Notes: generated from the sequence alone by a model not told the origin. DNA of 64,000 bases from Caulobacter vibrioides (GCA_001449105.1 LNIY01000071.1:1-64000); one strand, 5' to 3'. Numbered from the stretch's first letter, positions 9,387 to 17,107 are shown. Program-made: numbers and translations.

Positions 9387-9404
9387 TTTGACGAGCGCGT
9401 CAAA
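9387..9404. other. Short inverted repeat directly after hisG
   Basis: TTTGACG and CGTCAAA form a perfect 7-bp stem with a 4-base loop, starting 3 bp after the hisG stop. There is no T-run on the plus strand, so it is a poor intrinsic terminator. A diverged copy (TTTGACC..GCGTCCAAA) lies at about 9430-9448. It belongs to the repeat cluster that continues to 9719. Confidence 0.4.
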
Positions 9405-9719
9405 AATCAGCGAACCGAACGGTGCTTAGTTTGACCAAAGCGTCCAAACTACGGGGCTGATGTCAAAAAAACGTCGAACCCCTTATGGAATCTAGATCGT
9501 TGCCGTTGACACGATCTCGGTTTTGCCGTTTTCTGACTGGGCAAGAGAGAAACGGGTCCACAGAGAACCCCCTCTCTTCGGCGTTTCGGGGAGGAAACGC
9601 CCGCCTAGATCGAATGATCGAGAAATAGCCAGACCCGCTGCGTTTATCCCCCGCAGCGGGTCTTGGTGTATCTGGGCCCTAGTTTCCATTTTCGACAAAA
9701 GAGTCAAAAACGACGAACG
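9399..9719. repeat. Three degenerate direct repeats around a hairpin region
   Basis: The motif GTCAAAAA-n(2-5)-CGAAC occurs at 9399-9416, 9462-9480 and 9703-9719. The first and third copies are similar over about 29 bp and enclose the stem-loop block at 9495-9663. The arrangement could be the remains of an inserted element; that is inference. Confidence 0.4.
9495..9663. ncRNA. Possible structured RNA: run of stem-loops
   Basis: No convincing gene is seen between hisG and 9874, but this stretch folds repeatedly. GATCGT/ACGATC lies at 9495-9516. TTGCC/GGCAA at 9523-9544 may be an alternative fold. AAGAGAG/CTCTCTT with an inner GGGT/ACCC lies at 9543-9579. GGCGTTTC/GAAACGCC lies at 9580-9601 and AGACCCGCTGCG/CGCAGCGGGTCT at 9631-9663. 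On the minus strand the 9580-9601 loop reads CTCCCC, resembling the anti-ribosome-binding loops of alphaproteobacterial sRNAs. Strand, ends and expression are unknown. It matches no RNA family I recognise. Confidence 0.35.
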
Positions 9720-9873
9720 CGCGTTTGAGCGCGGCCTTGGGTGCGGCGTGGCCCTTCAGGCCAGGCGATCCATATCAAGCCGCGCGCAGATCCAGATCAA
9801 TTAAAGATTGAGCTATGGCCTGCCGGCTCGCTTCGACCTACCTTCGCCACAGGGATGTCGATGGGGGACGAGC

Positions 9874-10602
9874 ATGCCATTTCCGCTGATCATATTGGCC
9901 TTGGGCGCCTTGGTTTCCGGGGCCGTGGTGAGCAAGGGCGCCGAAATGTACGGCGACAATGCGATCAAGGAGGCGGAAGCTGAACTGAAGAGCACCGAGC
10001 TCTACGTGGAGGAGAAACGAGCCGTCTTCGCCAACACGCGCAAATCGTATCTTGAGCGCATCGTCTCCTACACGACCATGATCAATGCGATCGCCGGTGA
10101 CGCGATGCCGAGCCAGAGCCAGGACTTCGATCGGATCCCGGACGAGATACGAGCGGCCTGGGATCTGGTTGCGGATCAGGTCCGGTCAATGTCCAGGCTG
10201 GGGGCGCCTCGTCCGTCCGCGTGGACCACGCGCGACAGGGACATTCAAAGGACCCTGCTCGGTGCGTCCCGTGTCTTTCCCAACCTGGGTCCGGTCATTG
10301 CCTTCGCGAGCATGGCCTATGCCGTCCACGGCGGCGTCAGCCATGCCTTGAAGGGGGCGGAGTTCAGGGAGAAGGCGCTGGCCCAGGCGACTGAGGCCCG
10401 CAACGGAGCTGACAGTCAGGTCCGGACGATACAGGCCGCCTTCGAGGAGATGGGGGCCAAGTTCGATCTATTGATCGTACCGTGGCTGCGCACGGCGCTG
10501 GGGCCTCCCCGCGATGAGGGAGCGCTGGTTTTTCTGCGCATGGCGTCGTCTGAACTGGCCGAAGAGGCCAGGAGGTTGATGCGGGATTTCGCCGATGAAT
10601 GA
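9874..10602 (+). CDS. Hypothetical membrane-anchored helical protein (first gene of a pair)
   Basis: Not recognised. The ATG at 9874 is chosen for the GGGGGAC ribosome-binding site just upstream; an upstream TTG at 9808 is less likely. Of 242 residues, 1-22 (MPFPLIILALGALVSGAVVS) form one hydrophobic segment, a membrane anchor or uncleaved signal. A charged helical, coiled-coil-like part follows at about 30-65. A Gly/Ala-rich weakly hydrophobic stretch (NLGPVIAFASMAYAVHGG) lies near 150, then more amphipathic helix to the end. No catalytic motif is visible. The stop overlaps the next start by 8 bp. Rare-looking codons (ATA, CTA, CGA) are commoner than in neighbouring genes, suggesting transfer. 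Function unknown. Confidence 0.65.
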   Translation: MPFPLIILALGALVSGAVVSKGAEMYGDNAIKEAEAELKSTELYVEEKRAVFANTRKSYLERIVSYTTMINAIAGDAMPSQSQDFDRIPDEIRAAWDLVADQVRSMSRLGAPRPSAWTTRDRDIQRTLLGASRVFPNLGPVIAFASMAYAVHGGVSHALKGAEFREKALAQATEARNGADSQVRTIQAAFEEMGAKFDLLIVPWLRTALGPPRDEGALVFLRMASSELAEEARRLMRDFADE

Positions 10603-10948
10603 GATCCTGAACATACTTCCCGTCGGCGCCGAGGCCGCGACCATCGAGAAGCTGGCCGACGTAACGGTGAAGTATCTCGAGTATCGAGGGGAGTGCGAGA
10701 AATGGCGGGGGCGGATCGAGGCGCTCAATCTGGCCTTTGCACAGCACGGCCGGTCCGAACGGGTGGCGCTTGAGGAAAGGCGGCTCTTTATCGAGCTGAC
10801 CAAGTTCACGATCGAGCTCTACATCGCGACAGGCGAGCCGGATAAGGCGCTCGAAGTGTTTCGGGAATGCAGCGCCAGAACGCCCGATTTCCTCGGAACC
10901 GTGCTTACCTTGATCAAGGGCAGGAGCGAGGCGGCGGTCGAGGCGTAG
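10595..10948 (+). CDS. Hypothetical small helical protein (second gene of a pair)
   Basis: Not recognised. A 117-residue soluble protein predicted to be almost all alpha-helix, with no signal peptide or membrane segment. It is rich in charged residues, and the segment LYIATGEPDKALEVFREC resembles a single TPR-like helical pair. It overlaps the previous gene by 8 bp in another frame, so the two are translationally coupled and probably work together: a membrane-anchored component and a cytoplasmic partner, by inference. Convergent with the MarR-GNAT gene 40 bp downstream. Confidence 0.6.
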   Translation: MNEILNILPVGAEAATIEKLADVTVKYLEYRGECEKWRGRIEALNLAFAQHGRSERVALEERRLFIELTKFTIELYIATGEPDKALEVFRECSARTPDFLGTVLTLIKGRSEAAVEA

Positions 10949-10988
10949 AGCCCTATCTGGGCCTGCGTTTTCGGGCGTGCCTTGGGGC

Positions 10989-11930
10989 CTAACTCGTCTT
11001 GCAGAACCCCAGATCCAGGGACCAGATCTGGTCGACCAGATCCTGGCCGAACCGTCGGCAGGGCGTCTCCTCGATCACCTCGAACCCGGCGCGTTGATAG
11101 AGCTTCCGCGCGGCGTTCAGGGCGGTGACGGTCCACAGGTCCAGTCGCTGGTAGCCCAGCGCCCGGGCGCGGGCGACGCAGGCCTCGACCAGCAGTCCGC
11201 CGACCCCCATGCCGCGCGCGTCGGGCTCCACATAGAGCAGGCGCAGCTTGGCGGCGCCGGGCGTCTCGCCGCGCACCAGGAAGATCGAGCCGACCATCCG
11301 GCCGTCGGCCTGGGCGATCCAGGCGTCGTCCCTGGCCGGATCGAAGGTCTGGTGAAACCGGGCGACGATCTCGGCGATCAGGGCCTCGTGGTCGCGGCCC
11401 CAGCCGTATTCGTTCGCGTAGAGCAGTCCCTGGCGCGCGACGACCATGCCCAGGTCGCCGGGCTCCAGGCCGCGCAGCGTCGCCTCTGGCGGGGCGTCGT
11501 CCTCGAACACCGCGGTGATGTCGCGCGCCGCCGCCAGCAGGCGGGCGCGGCGCAGCGGGTGCAGGCCGTCGATCAGGCCGCCGACGCTGGCCTTGGTGTT
11601 GGTCTCCAGGGTCGCGAAGGCGGAGCGGCCCTCGCTGGTCAGCGACAGCAGCTGGTGGCGCCCGTGGCTGGGGCTTTCGCGCGCCGTGACCAAGCCGCGC
11701 TCGGTGAAGCGCTTGAGGGTGCGGCTGACCTGGGCCGGATCCAGGCCCAGGGCCCGGACGATCTCGGCGGCCACGGGATCGGTCCGTGTCGCCAGTTCGT
11801 ACAACACGCGAGCTTCGCTCAGCGTGAACGGGCTGCCGTCATAGCTGGCGTCCAGCAGGCCCAGCCGGCGGGTGGAGGTGCGGTTGAAGGCCCGCAGGGC
11901 TGCGACGTCGTGATCGTGCGGCGTGGTCAT
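10989..11930 (-). CDS. MarR-family regulator fused to a GNAT acetyltransferase
   Basis: A 313-residue two-domain protein. Residues 1-145 form a MarR winged helix (FTLSEARVLYELATRT, DPAQVSRTLKRFTERGLV). Residues about 155-313 form a GNAT domain with the acetyl-CoA loop LRLLYVEPDARGMGVGGLLVEACVARA split over two strands and a helix, ending in ARKLYQRAGFEV. MarR-GNAT fusions are a known bacterial family; the acyl acceptor is usually unknown. The ATG at 11930 follows GGAG at short spacing. The 63-bp upstream gap is strikingly AT-rich and contains repeats, suggesting autoregulation. Confidence 0.88.
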   Translation of the reverse strand: MTTPHDHDVAALRAFNRTSTRRLGLLDASYDGSPFTLSEARVLYELATRTDPVAAEIVRALGLDPAQVSRTLKRFTERGLVTARESPSHGRHQLLSLTSEGRSAFATLETNTKASVGGLIDGLHPLRRARLLAAARDITAVFEDDAPPEATLRGLEPGDLGMVVARQGLLYANEYGWGRDHEALIAEIVARFHQTFDPARDDAWIAQADGRMVGSIFLVRGETPGAAKLRLLYVEPDARGMGVGGLLVEACVARARALGYQRLDLWTVTALNAARKLYQRAGFEVIEETPCRRFGQDLVDQIWSLDLGFCKTS

Positions 11931-11949
11931 GGCGACTCCGATGTTGATG

Positions 11950-11983
11950 GAGTCAATATTTCTATATATTGATCGAGTCAATA
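11950..11983. promoter_or_regulatory. AT-rich operator/promoter of the MarR-GNAT gene
   Basis: TCAATAT and ATATTGA form a perfect inverted repeat with a 6-bp centre (11953-11972). GAGTCAATA occurs twice as a direct repeat (11950 and 11975). Each copy contains GAGTC, a GANTC site of the kind methylated by CcrM in Caulobacter. The position just before the gene fits a MarR autoregulatory operator. Confidence 0.5.
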
Positions 11984-11993
11984 ACCTGCGCGG

Positions 11994-12941
11994 CTACAGC
12001 CCCAGCCCGTCCACCGATCGCTCGGCCAGTCGCGCCGCCGCCGCCGGGCTGATCGCCACGGCCTTGCGGGCGTCGAGGTCGAAGGTGATGGCGCTGACGG
12101 TCGAGGTCCCCCACGCCTGGCCGGTGTCGGGGTTCAGCAGCCAGTGAGCGCAGCGCATGACGCGGCCCTCGCTGCCGATCAGGCCCGAGCGCACCTCCAG
12201 CCGATCGCCCAGGCGAGGCCAGGCCAGGTAGACGATCCGGTACTCCAGCACGGCCCCGCCCACGCGCCCCGGGGGCGGATCGGCCACCTCGGCGACGATG
12301 TCGCGCAACGGGGCGATGAAGGCGCCGATGCCGTCGGAGACCCGGCCGATGAACTGCTCGGCCCGCATCCGTCCGAAGGCGTCGCACTCGCCGGTCGACA
12401 GCGCCCCCAGGCTGATCCGGGTCAGGCCCAGGTCGTCGGCGCGGGCCAGCGAGGCCTCGGGGACGGCGGGCGAGAGGTCGACGCTGCGGGCCTGGGCGCG
12501 CTCGGGAACCTCGACCGCCAGCGTCCTGGCCCGTTCACGGACGATCGACGGCCACGGGAAGGCCTCGCCTTCGCGGGGCGTCACATGGGCCACCGTGGTC
12601 TGGAAGGTGGCCGCCAGCTCGCCGGTGGACGAGTGGACCAGAAGCTGCAGGAGCCTGGCCTCGGTCTCGCCGATCTCGATCACCCCGCCCAGCATGTGCA
12701 GCGGCGCGCCGGCGTGGGCTTCCTTCAGGAAGCGGATGTGGTGCTCGCGGACCACCAGGGTGGCGTTGGCGTGCGGGGCGAAGGCGTGCGGCAGGCCCAT
12801 CTCGGCCGCCAGCCCCACCAGGCCCTCCATCGCCCGGACGACGTAGAAGCGCACGTTCATGTGCCCCATCTCGTCGCAGTCCCAGGTGTTGACGCCGCCG
12901 CGCCAGATTTCGACGCCGGGAAGCGGCTGCGCGGTCGTCAT
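11994..12941 (-). CDS. Double-hotdog acyl-CoA thioesterase-like protein
   Basis: A 315-residue cytoplasmic protein with two hotdog-fold halves. The first begins WDCDEMGHMNVRFYVVRAMEG split as CDEMGHMNV then helix, the usual 4-hydroxybenzoyl-CoA thioesterase-like signature with Asp and His-Met-Asn. The second half (about 165-300) repeats the pattern as ECDAFGRMRAEQFIGRVSDG. It probably hydrolyses an acyl-CoA; the substrate cannot be read from sequence. The ATG at 12941 follows GAGAGA; an in-frame TTG four codons upstream is less likely. It lies upstream of and on the same strand as the MarR-GNAT gene, separated by the AT-rich gap. Confidence 0.78.
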   Translation of the reverse strand: MTTAQPLPGVEIWRGGVNTWDCDEMGHMNVRFYVVRAMEGLVGLAAEMGLPHAFAPHANATLVVREHHIRFLKEAHAGAPLHMLGGVIEIGETEARLLQLLVHSSTGELAATFQTTVAHVTPREGEAFPWPSIVRERARTLAVEVPERAQARSVDLSPAVPEASLARADDLGLTRISLGALSTGECDAFGRMRAEQFIGRVSDGIGAFIAPLRDIVAEVADPPPGRVGGAVLEYRIVYLAWPRLGDRLEVRSGLIGSEGRVMRCAHWLLNPDTGQAWGTSTVSAITFDLDARKAVAISPAAAARLAERSVDGLGL

Positions 12942-13035
12942 GGCGTCTCTCAAGCGGCTGGAACGGTCGTTCGAGACTAGCGAGGTTCAGGCGAGCTTGG
13001 CTAGCGCCCGCCTGCGGTCGACCGGAGAGGCGCCG

Positions 13036-13521
13036 CTACTCGCCCTTGCAGTCGGCGCACTTGCCGTGCGCCTCGATCGTCACGCCGGTCAGGGCGTAGC
13101 CGGCCGCCTGGCCCGCGGCGATGATGTCGGCGGTCGCTTCGGGTTCGAATTCGCGGGTCGCGCCGCAGCAGTCGCAGATCAGGAACGCGGCGGCGTGGCC
13201 GTCGGCCTCGCGCCGGCAGGCGACATAGGCGTTCAGGCTCTCGATCCGGTGGGCGAAACCCTGCTTCTCCAGGAACTCCAGCGCGCGATAGACGGTCGGC
13301 GGCTTGGCCGGCGGCCCGTCGACCGCGAAGGTCGAGATCAGGTCGTAGGCCTTCACCGGCTGGCCGGCTTCCAGCAGCAGTTCCAGCACCCGGCGGCGCG
13401 GGGCGGTCAGGCGCTGTTCGGCCGCCGCGCAGCGGGCTTCGGCCGCCGCCAGTTCGGAGGCGAGCGCGTCCCCGGCGACGCCGTGGTGGTGGTGGTCGTG
13501 ATCGCACGCGGTGTGGGCCAT
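13036..13521 (-). CDS. zur: Fur-family regulator, probably zinc-responsive Zur
   Basis: A 161-residue repressor. The N-terminus is His-rich (HDHHHH at residues 8-13), a metal-binding tail. The winged helix at about 35-95 contains PPTVYRALEFLEKQGFAHRIES. The dimerisation domain holds CDCC (near 119) and CADC at the end, a CxxC pair for structural zinc. The Cys pattern and the His tail favour Zur over Fur. It would repress zinc-uptake genes when zinc is sufficient; none lie nearby. Confidence 0.82.
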   Translation of the reverse strand: MAHTACDHDHHHHGVAGDALASELAAAEARCAAAEQRLTAPRRRVLELLLEAGQPVKAYDLISTFAVDGPPAKPPTVYRALEFLEKQGFAHRIESLNAYVACRREADGHAAAFLICDCCGATREFEPEATADIIAAGQAAGYALTGVTIEAHGKCADCKGE

Positions 13522-13557
13522 GGGCCACAGGTAGAGGTCGGGAAGGCCCGGCGCAAG

Positions 13558-14328
13558 CTACAGCAGAGGCCGGGCCACCAGGGCGCTCTCGGCTTCGCAG
13601 CGCAGCTTGTCCGGCGCCGGGGCGGTCTTGCGCACGGCGGTCATCTCGGCCCGCACCGCCGCCAGGTCGGCCTTGAAGGCGCGCGAGCCGCGCAGGGCCT
13701 TGTGCAGGTTGCGGGCGTTGCGCCGGCCGGCCTCGACCGAGCTCATGTTATGCACCCCGCAGACCACCCGGCTTTCGCCGAACCCCTGGGCGCGCGCCAG
13801 GATCGCCGGCGCGCGGTCGGGCGCGGCCTCGGCCAGCAGCAGGCCGACGGTCCAGCCCCAGGTCGAGTGGCCGGAGGGATAGTCGGGCGAGACGGCCAGG
13901 CCCACGGTCTTGGGCAGGCAGATCGGGGCGTCCTCGAACAGGTAGGGACGGGGGCGCAGGTGCTTCCACTTGGGGCCGGCCACCGCGGCGCGCACGTCGC
14001 CGCGCATGCGCTCCATCATCGCCGCCAGCTTGGGATTGGTCTGGGGCGTGATGTCGGCCCCGAGGGCGCAGGCGTAGCCGTCGAGGATGCGGCTCTTGTC
14101 GGCGTCGGCCTGGGCCAGCGACCAGCGCGGGGTGTCCTTCAGCGGGCGGGTCGCGCGGAATATCTCGCGGTCGCGCCGCTCGGCGGGCGTGCCCTCCCTG
14201 GGCGGCGGGGGCAGGTGGTCGCGGGCGTCGAAGGCGCGCGGGTGCAGGTAGCGGTCGTCGTCGTCGCCGGGCAGGGCGGCGCAGCTGGCCAGGGCGAGCG
14301 CGGCGGCGACGACGGTGGGCAGGCGCAT
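13558..14328 (-). CDS. PAP2-type (class A) acid phosphatase lipoprotein
   Basis: A 256-residue exported phosphatase. The lipobox LALASC gives a lipidated Cys at residue 16. The catalytic signature is complete: KWKHLRPRP (K-x6-RP) near 132, YPSGHSTWGW near 157 and SRVVCGVHN near 190 with the nucleophilic His. It removes phosphate from non-specific monoesters in the periplasm. The ATG at 14328 directly precedes the signal peptide, so the start is firm. An intrinsic terminator for the upstream gene ends only 2 bp before it, leaving no normal leader. Confidence 0.87.
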   Translation of the reverse strand: MRLPTVVAAALALASCAALPGDDDDRYLHPRAFDARDHLPPPPREGTPAERRDREIFRATRPLKDTPRWSLAQADADKSRILDGYACALGADITPQTNPKLAAMMERMRGDVRAAVAGPKWKHLRPRPYLFEDAPICLPKTVGLAVSPDYPSGHSTWGWTVGLLLAEAAPDRAPAILARAQGFGESRVVCGVHNMSSVEAGRRNARNLHKALRGSRAFKADLAAVRAEMTAVRKTAPAPDKLRCEAESALVARPLL

Positions 14329-14330
14329 AG

Positions 14331-14362
14331 AAAAGGGTCCCGGAAACTGCTTTCCGGGACCC
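14331..14362 (-). terminator. Intrinsic terminator of the deoxyhypusine-synthase-like gene
   Basis: A perfect 12-bp stem, GGGTCCCGGAAA/TTTCCGGGACCC, with a 4-base loop is followed on the minus strand by TTTTC. It starts 28 bp after the upstream gene's stop and runs into the start region of the phosphatase gene. Confidence 0.85.
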
Positions 14363-14389
14363 TGCAATCTCAGCCTTGGCCGATCAAGC

Positions 14390-15439
14390 TTACTTACCGA
14401 ACAGCTTGTTCCAGCGCGGCTTCTCGCGGCCCTTCCAGGCTTCGCGGTGGTAGGCGTCCGAGGCGATCAGCGGAACGACCGTGGTGGCTTCGGCGAAGAC
14501 CATCTGTTCGTAGGTGGTCGAGACCTTGCCCCACGAAGCGGCTTCCTTGAGGGTCGAGGACGAGCAGGCGCCGTCGCGCACGTCGGCCACCGTGATCTGG
14601 ATGGCGTACTTGTGCATGTCGGCCTCGACGCCGAGGATCTCGGCGCAGACGACGGTGTCCTGGGCGAAGTTCTTGGGAACGCCGCCGCCGACCATGAACA
14701 GGCCCGTGGTGCCGGCCGCGATCTTGACGTCGGTCAGTTCACGGAAGTCGGCCACGGCGTCGATCATCAGGTAGGGCGCCTTCTCGGCGATCTTTTCCTT
14801 CTGGTGCTTGACCAGGCCAAAGCCCGCCGAGCTGTCGACGAAGGCCGGGCAGAAGATCGGCACGCCTTCTTCGTAGGCGGTCTGGATCAGGCTGCCTTCC
14901 TTCTTGGCGTTGCCTTCCGACAGCCACTTGCCCATCTCCCAGATGAACTCGCGCGAGGAATAGCCGCGCGGCTCCAGGCGGTTGCAGATCTCGAGGATCG
15001 TGTGGTCGCAGGCCTGCAGTTCTTCTTCGTCGATATAGGTGTCGTAGATGCGGTCGATGTAGTTGTCGCGCAGGACGTTGTCGTCGACCGGGCCGGCGGC
15101 CTGGTAGTGCTTGAAGCCGAGGGCTTCGAAGAAGTCCATGTCGACGATCGAGGCGCCGGTGGCGACCACGGCGTCGATCATGCCGTTCTTCACCATGTCG
15201 CGGTAGACGTGCATGCAGCCGCCGGCCGAGGTCGAACCGGCCAGGATCAGCCAGGTCGAGCAGCCCTTGTCGGCCAGGGCCATGTTGAAGATGTCGGCGG
15301 CGCGGGCGGTGTCGCGCGAGCTGAACGACATCTTGCGCATGGAGTCGATGATCGGGCGGGCGTCGAACGAGCTGATGTCGACGTGCTCGACCACGTTCTG
15401 GAGGAGCTCGGCCTTGGTATTCGGAACGGGAGCGTTCAT
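14390..15439 (-). CDS. Deoxyhypusine synthase-like protein (polyamine metabolism)
   Basis: A 349-residue NAD-dependent aminobutyl transferase homologue. Visible are LAGSTSAGG near 66, GASIVDMDFFEALG, the NAD-binding stretch TTGLFMVGGGVPKNF, and EAASWGKV near 317 with the catalytic lysine equivalent to that of eukaryotic deoxyhypusine synthase. Bacteria lack hypusinated eIF5A, so bacterial members are thought to make or use polyamines such as homospermidine. The ornithine decarboxylase gene just upstream supports this: putrescine would be the substrate. An intrinsic terminator follows. The exact product is not decided by sequence. Confidence 0.85.
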   Translation of the reverse strand: MNAPVPNTKAELLQNVVEHVDISSFDARPIIDSMRKMSFSSRDTARAADIFNMALADKGCSTWLILAGSTSAGGCMHVYRDMVKNGMIDAVVATGASIVDMDFFEALGFKHYQAAGPVDDNVLRDNYIDRIYDTYIDEEELQACDHTILEICNRLEPRGYSSREFIWEMGKWLSEGNAKKEGSLIQTAYEEGVPIFCPAFVDSSAGFGLVKHQKEKIAEKAPYLMIDAVADFRELTDVKIAAGTTGLFMVGGGVPKNFAQDTVVCAEILGVEADMHKYAIQITVADVRDGACSSSTLKEAASWGKVSTTYEQMVFAEATTVVPLIASDAYHREAWKGREKPRWNKLFGK

Positions 15440-15539
15440 CGCTTCGGTTTCCCTGACTTTGGACGCCCGTCGTTGATAGGAACCCTGCGCCGGGACGGAG
15501 CGACCGACGCAGGAAAACAGGTTTTACGCCGTGGACGGC

Positions 15540-15634
15540 CCCCTCCGGCCCTCCGGGCCACCTCCCCCAGAGGGGGAGGATCCATCGCTCCTGATGCTCC
15601 CCTCCGGGGGAGCTGTCGCGGAGCGACTGAGGGG
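15540..15634. repeat. Intergenic palindromic repeat, family A, copy 3
   Basis: The same module order as at 1-98: CTCCGGCCC..GGGGGAGGATC, then GATGCTCCCC..GGAGCTGTCGCGGAGCGACTGAGGGGG. It lies between the ornithine decarboxylase stop and the downstream synthase start. Confidence 0.8.
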
Positions 15635-15676
15635 GTCTTCCACGGCGTTGAAGAACTAAACGCCTAAGACGTCAAA

Positions 15677-16936
15677 TCAGCGACGGCGCTTGCGCTTGCC
15701 GGCCGCGCCTTTCGGGCGCGAGAAGCGAACGACCTTGCGTTCCTCGGTCTCGGTGCGGACCATCGGGATCGAGCGCTTGGCCAGGCCGTACATCGAGGCC
15801 ATCGGCGCGTCCTGCACCTCGACGGTGTCGGTCTCGCCAAAGCCGTTGAAGCGGGTCGACATCGCGACGCCATAGGCGCCCAGCATGCCGATCTCGATGT
15901 AGTCGCCTTCGTCGACGCTTTCCGGCAGCCAGAAGGGACCTGGCATGTGGTCGACGCTGTCGCAGGTCGGGCCGTAGAAGCGGAAGGGCTTGAGGCCGTC
16001 TTCCACGACTTCGCCGTTCTTGCGGTACAGCTTCACCGGGAAGGGCCACTTCATGTGCGCCGCATCGAACAGCGAGCCGTACGACCCGTCGTTCAGATAC
16101 AGCGCGTCGCCCTTCTTCAGCTCGACCTTGACCAGCAGCGACGAGGCCTCGGCGCACAGCGCGCGGCCCGGCTCGCACCACAGCTGCGTCGTCTCGTGGA
16201 CCATCATCTCGGCGAAGCCGCGGTCGATGGCCGCCAGGTATTCCGACAGGTCCGGCGGGACCATGCCCGGATAGATCGACGGGAAGCCGCCGCCTACGTC
16301 GACGACGTCGGCCAGCACGCCGGCGCGCACCAGCGCGCGGCTGGCCTGGGCCATCGCCGCTTGATAGGCCGTAGGCCGCATGCACTGGCTGCCGACGTGG
16401 AATGAAACGCCCATCAGGTCCTGCGTCGAGCGGCGGGCCGCCAGCAGCAGGGGCGGGGCGTTGTGCAGATCGACGCCGAACTTGCCCGACAGCGAATAGG
16501 CCGCGCCTTCGGCCTGCACGCCCATGCGGACGATCAGGTTCAGGTCCTTGGCCTGGCCGGTGCTGTCGATGATCTTGGCCAGCTCCTCGTGCGTGTCGAA
16601 CGAGAAGGTGCGCACCCCGTGGTCGAAATAGGCGGCCGAAATGGCGCGCCGGCTCTTGACCGGGTGCATGAAGGCCATGCGCGAGCCGGGAGCGTGCTCG
16701 GCCACGAGCTCGATCTCGGCCACGGACGCGACGTCGAACGATCGCACGCCGGCGGTCGCCAGCTCGCGGATCACCCACGGCGAAGGATTGGCCTTCACCG
16801 CGTAGAAAACGTCGCCTTTGAATTCAGACTGGAACCAGCGCGCCGCTACCGACACCGCGTCCGGTCGCACGAGTGCGACAGGACGTTCCGGTGACCGCTC
16901 GCGGACCAGGTCCAGGGGCGTGTGGTACGTGGACAA
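15677..16936 (-). CDS. Ornithine/diamino acid decarboxylase (PLP fold III)
   Basis: A 419-residue group IV decarboxylase converting ornithine to putrescine (some members also use lysine). The PLP lysine is in FYAVKANPS near 47. HVGSQ near 183, GGGFPSIYPG, CEPGRALCAE near 253 and the catalytic Cys in GPTCDSVD near 328 are all present. The C-terminus is an unusual basic tail, KGAAGKRKRRR. The likely start is TTG 16936, nine bases after AGGGGG. A repeat of family A separates it from the synthase-like gene downstream, with which it probably forms a polyamine pathway. Confidence 0.9.
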   Translation of the reverse strand: MSTYHTPLDLVRERSPERPVALVRPDAVSVAARWFQSEFKGDVFYAVKANPSPWVIRELATAGVRSFDVASVAEIELVAEHAPGSRMAFMHPVKSRRAISAAYFDHGVRTFSFDTHEELAKIIDSTGQAKDLNLIVRMGVQAEGAAYSLSGKFGVDLHNAPPLLLAARRSTQDLMGVSFHVGSQCMRPTAYQAAMAQASRALVRAGVLADVVDVGGGFPSIYPGMVPPDLSEYLAAIDRGFAEMMVHETTQLWCEPGRALCAEASSLLVKVELKKGDALYLNDGSYGSLFDAAHMKWPFPVKLYRKNGEVVEDGLKPFRFYGPTCDSVDHMPGPFWLPESVDEGDYIEIGMLGAYGVAMSTRFNGFGETDTVEVQDAPMASMYGLAKRSIPMVRTETEERKVVRFSRPKGAAGKRKRRR

Positions 16937-17089
16937 TGCACGTAACCCCCTGTTGGAAGTTAAACCCAGGCCGGCGTTAGCAGCGCTTTAGAGGACTTCG
17001 GGTCCGCCGGAGCCGTGCGAGATAGGGGCATAGGCCGGGGATGTAAAGTCCCTTTTGATCGTGGCGGGCGAGGCGAATTGATCCACCGG

Positions 17090-17107
17090 CCGTCACAAAT
17101 CCGTTGC
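17090..17107 (+). promoter_or_regulatory. PHO-box-like site upstream of phnC
   Basis: CCGTCAC-AAAT-CCGTTGC has the 7-4-7 layout of a PhoB box (CTGTCAT-AWAW-CTGTCAY). It lies 68 bp before the phnC start. The second half-site is weak. Confidence 0.45.

Noticed and set aside
9523-9804. Possible small gene (93 codons) between hisG and the unknown pair
   Set aside because: No ribosome-binding site or protein-like composition. It runs through the stem-loops, which better explain the sequence constraint.
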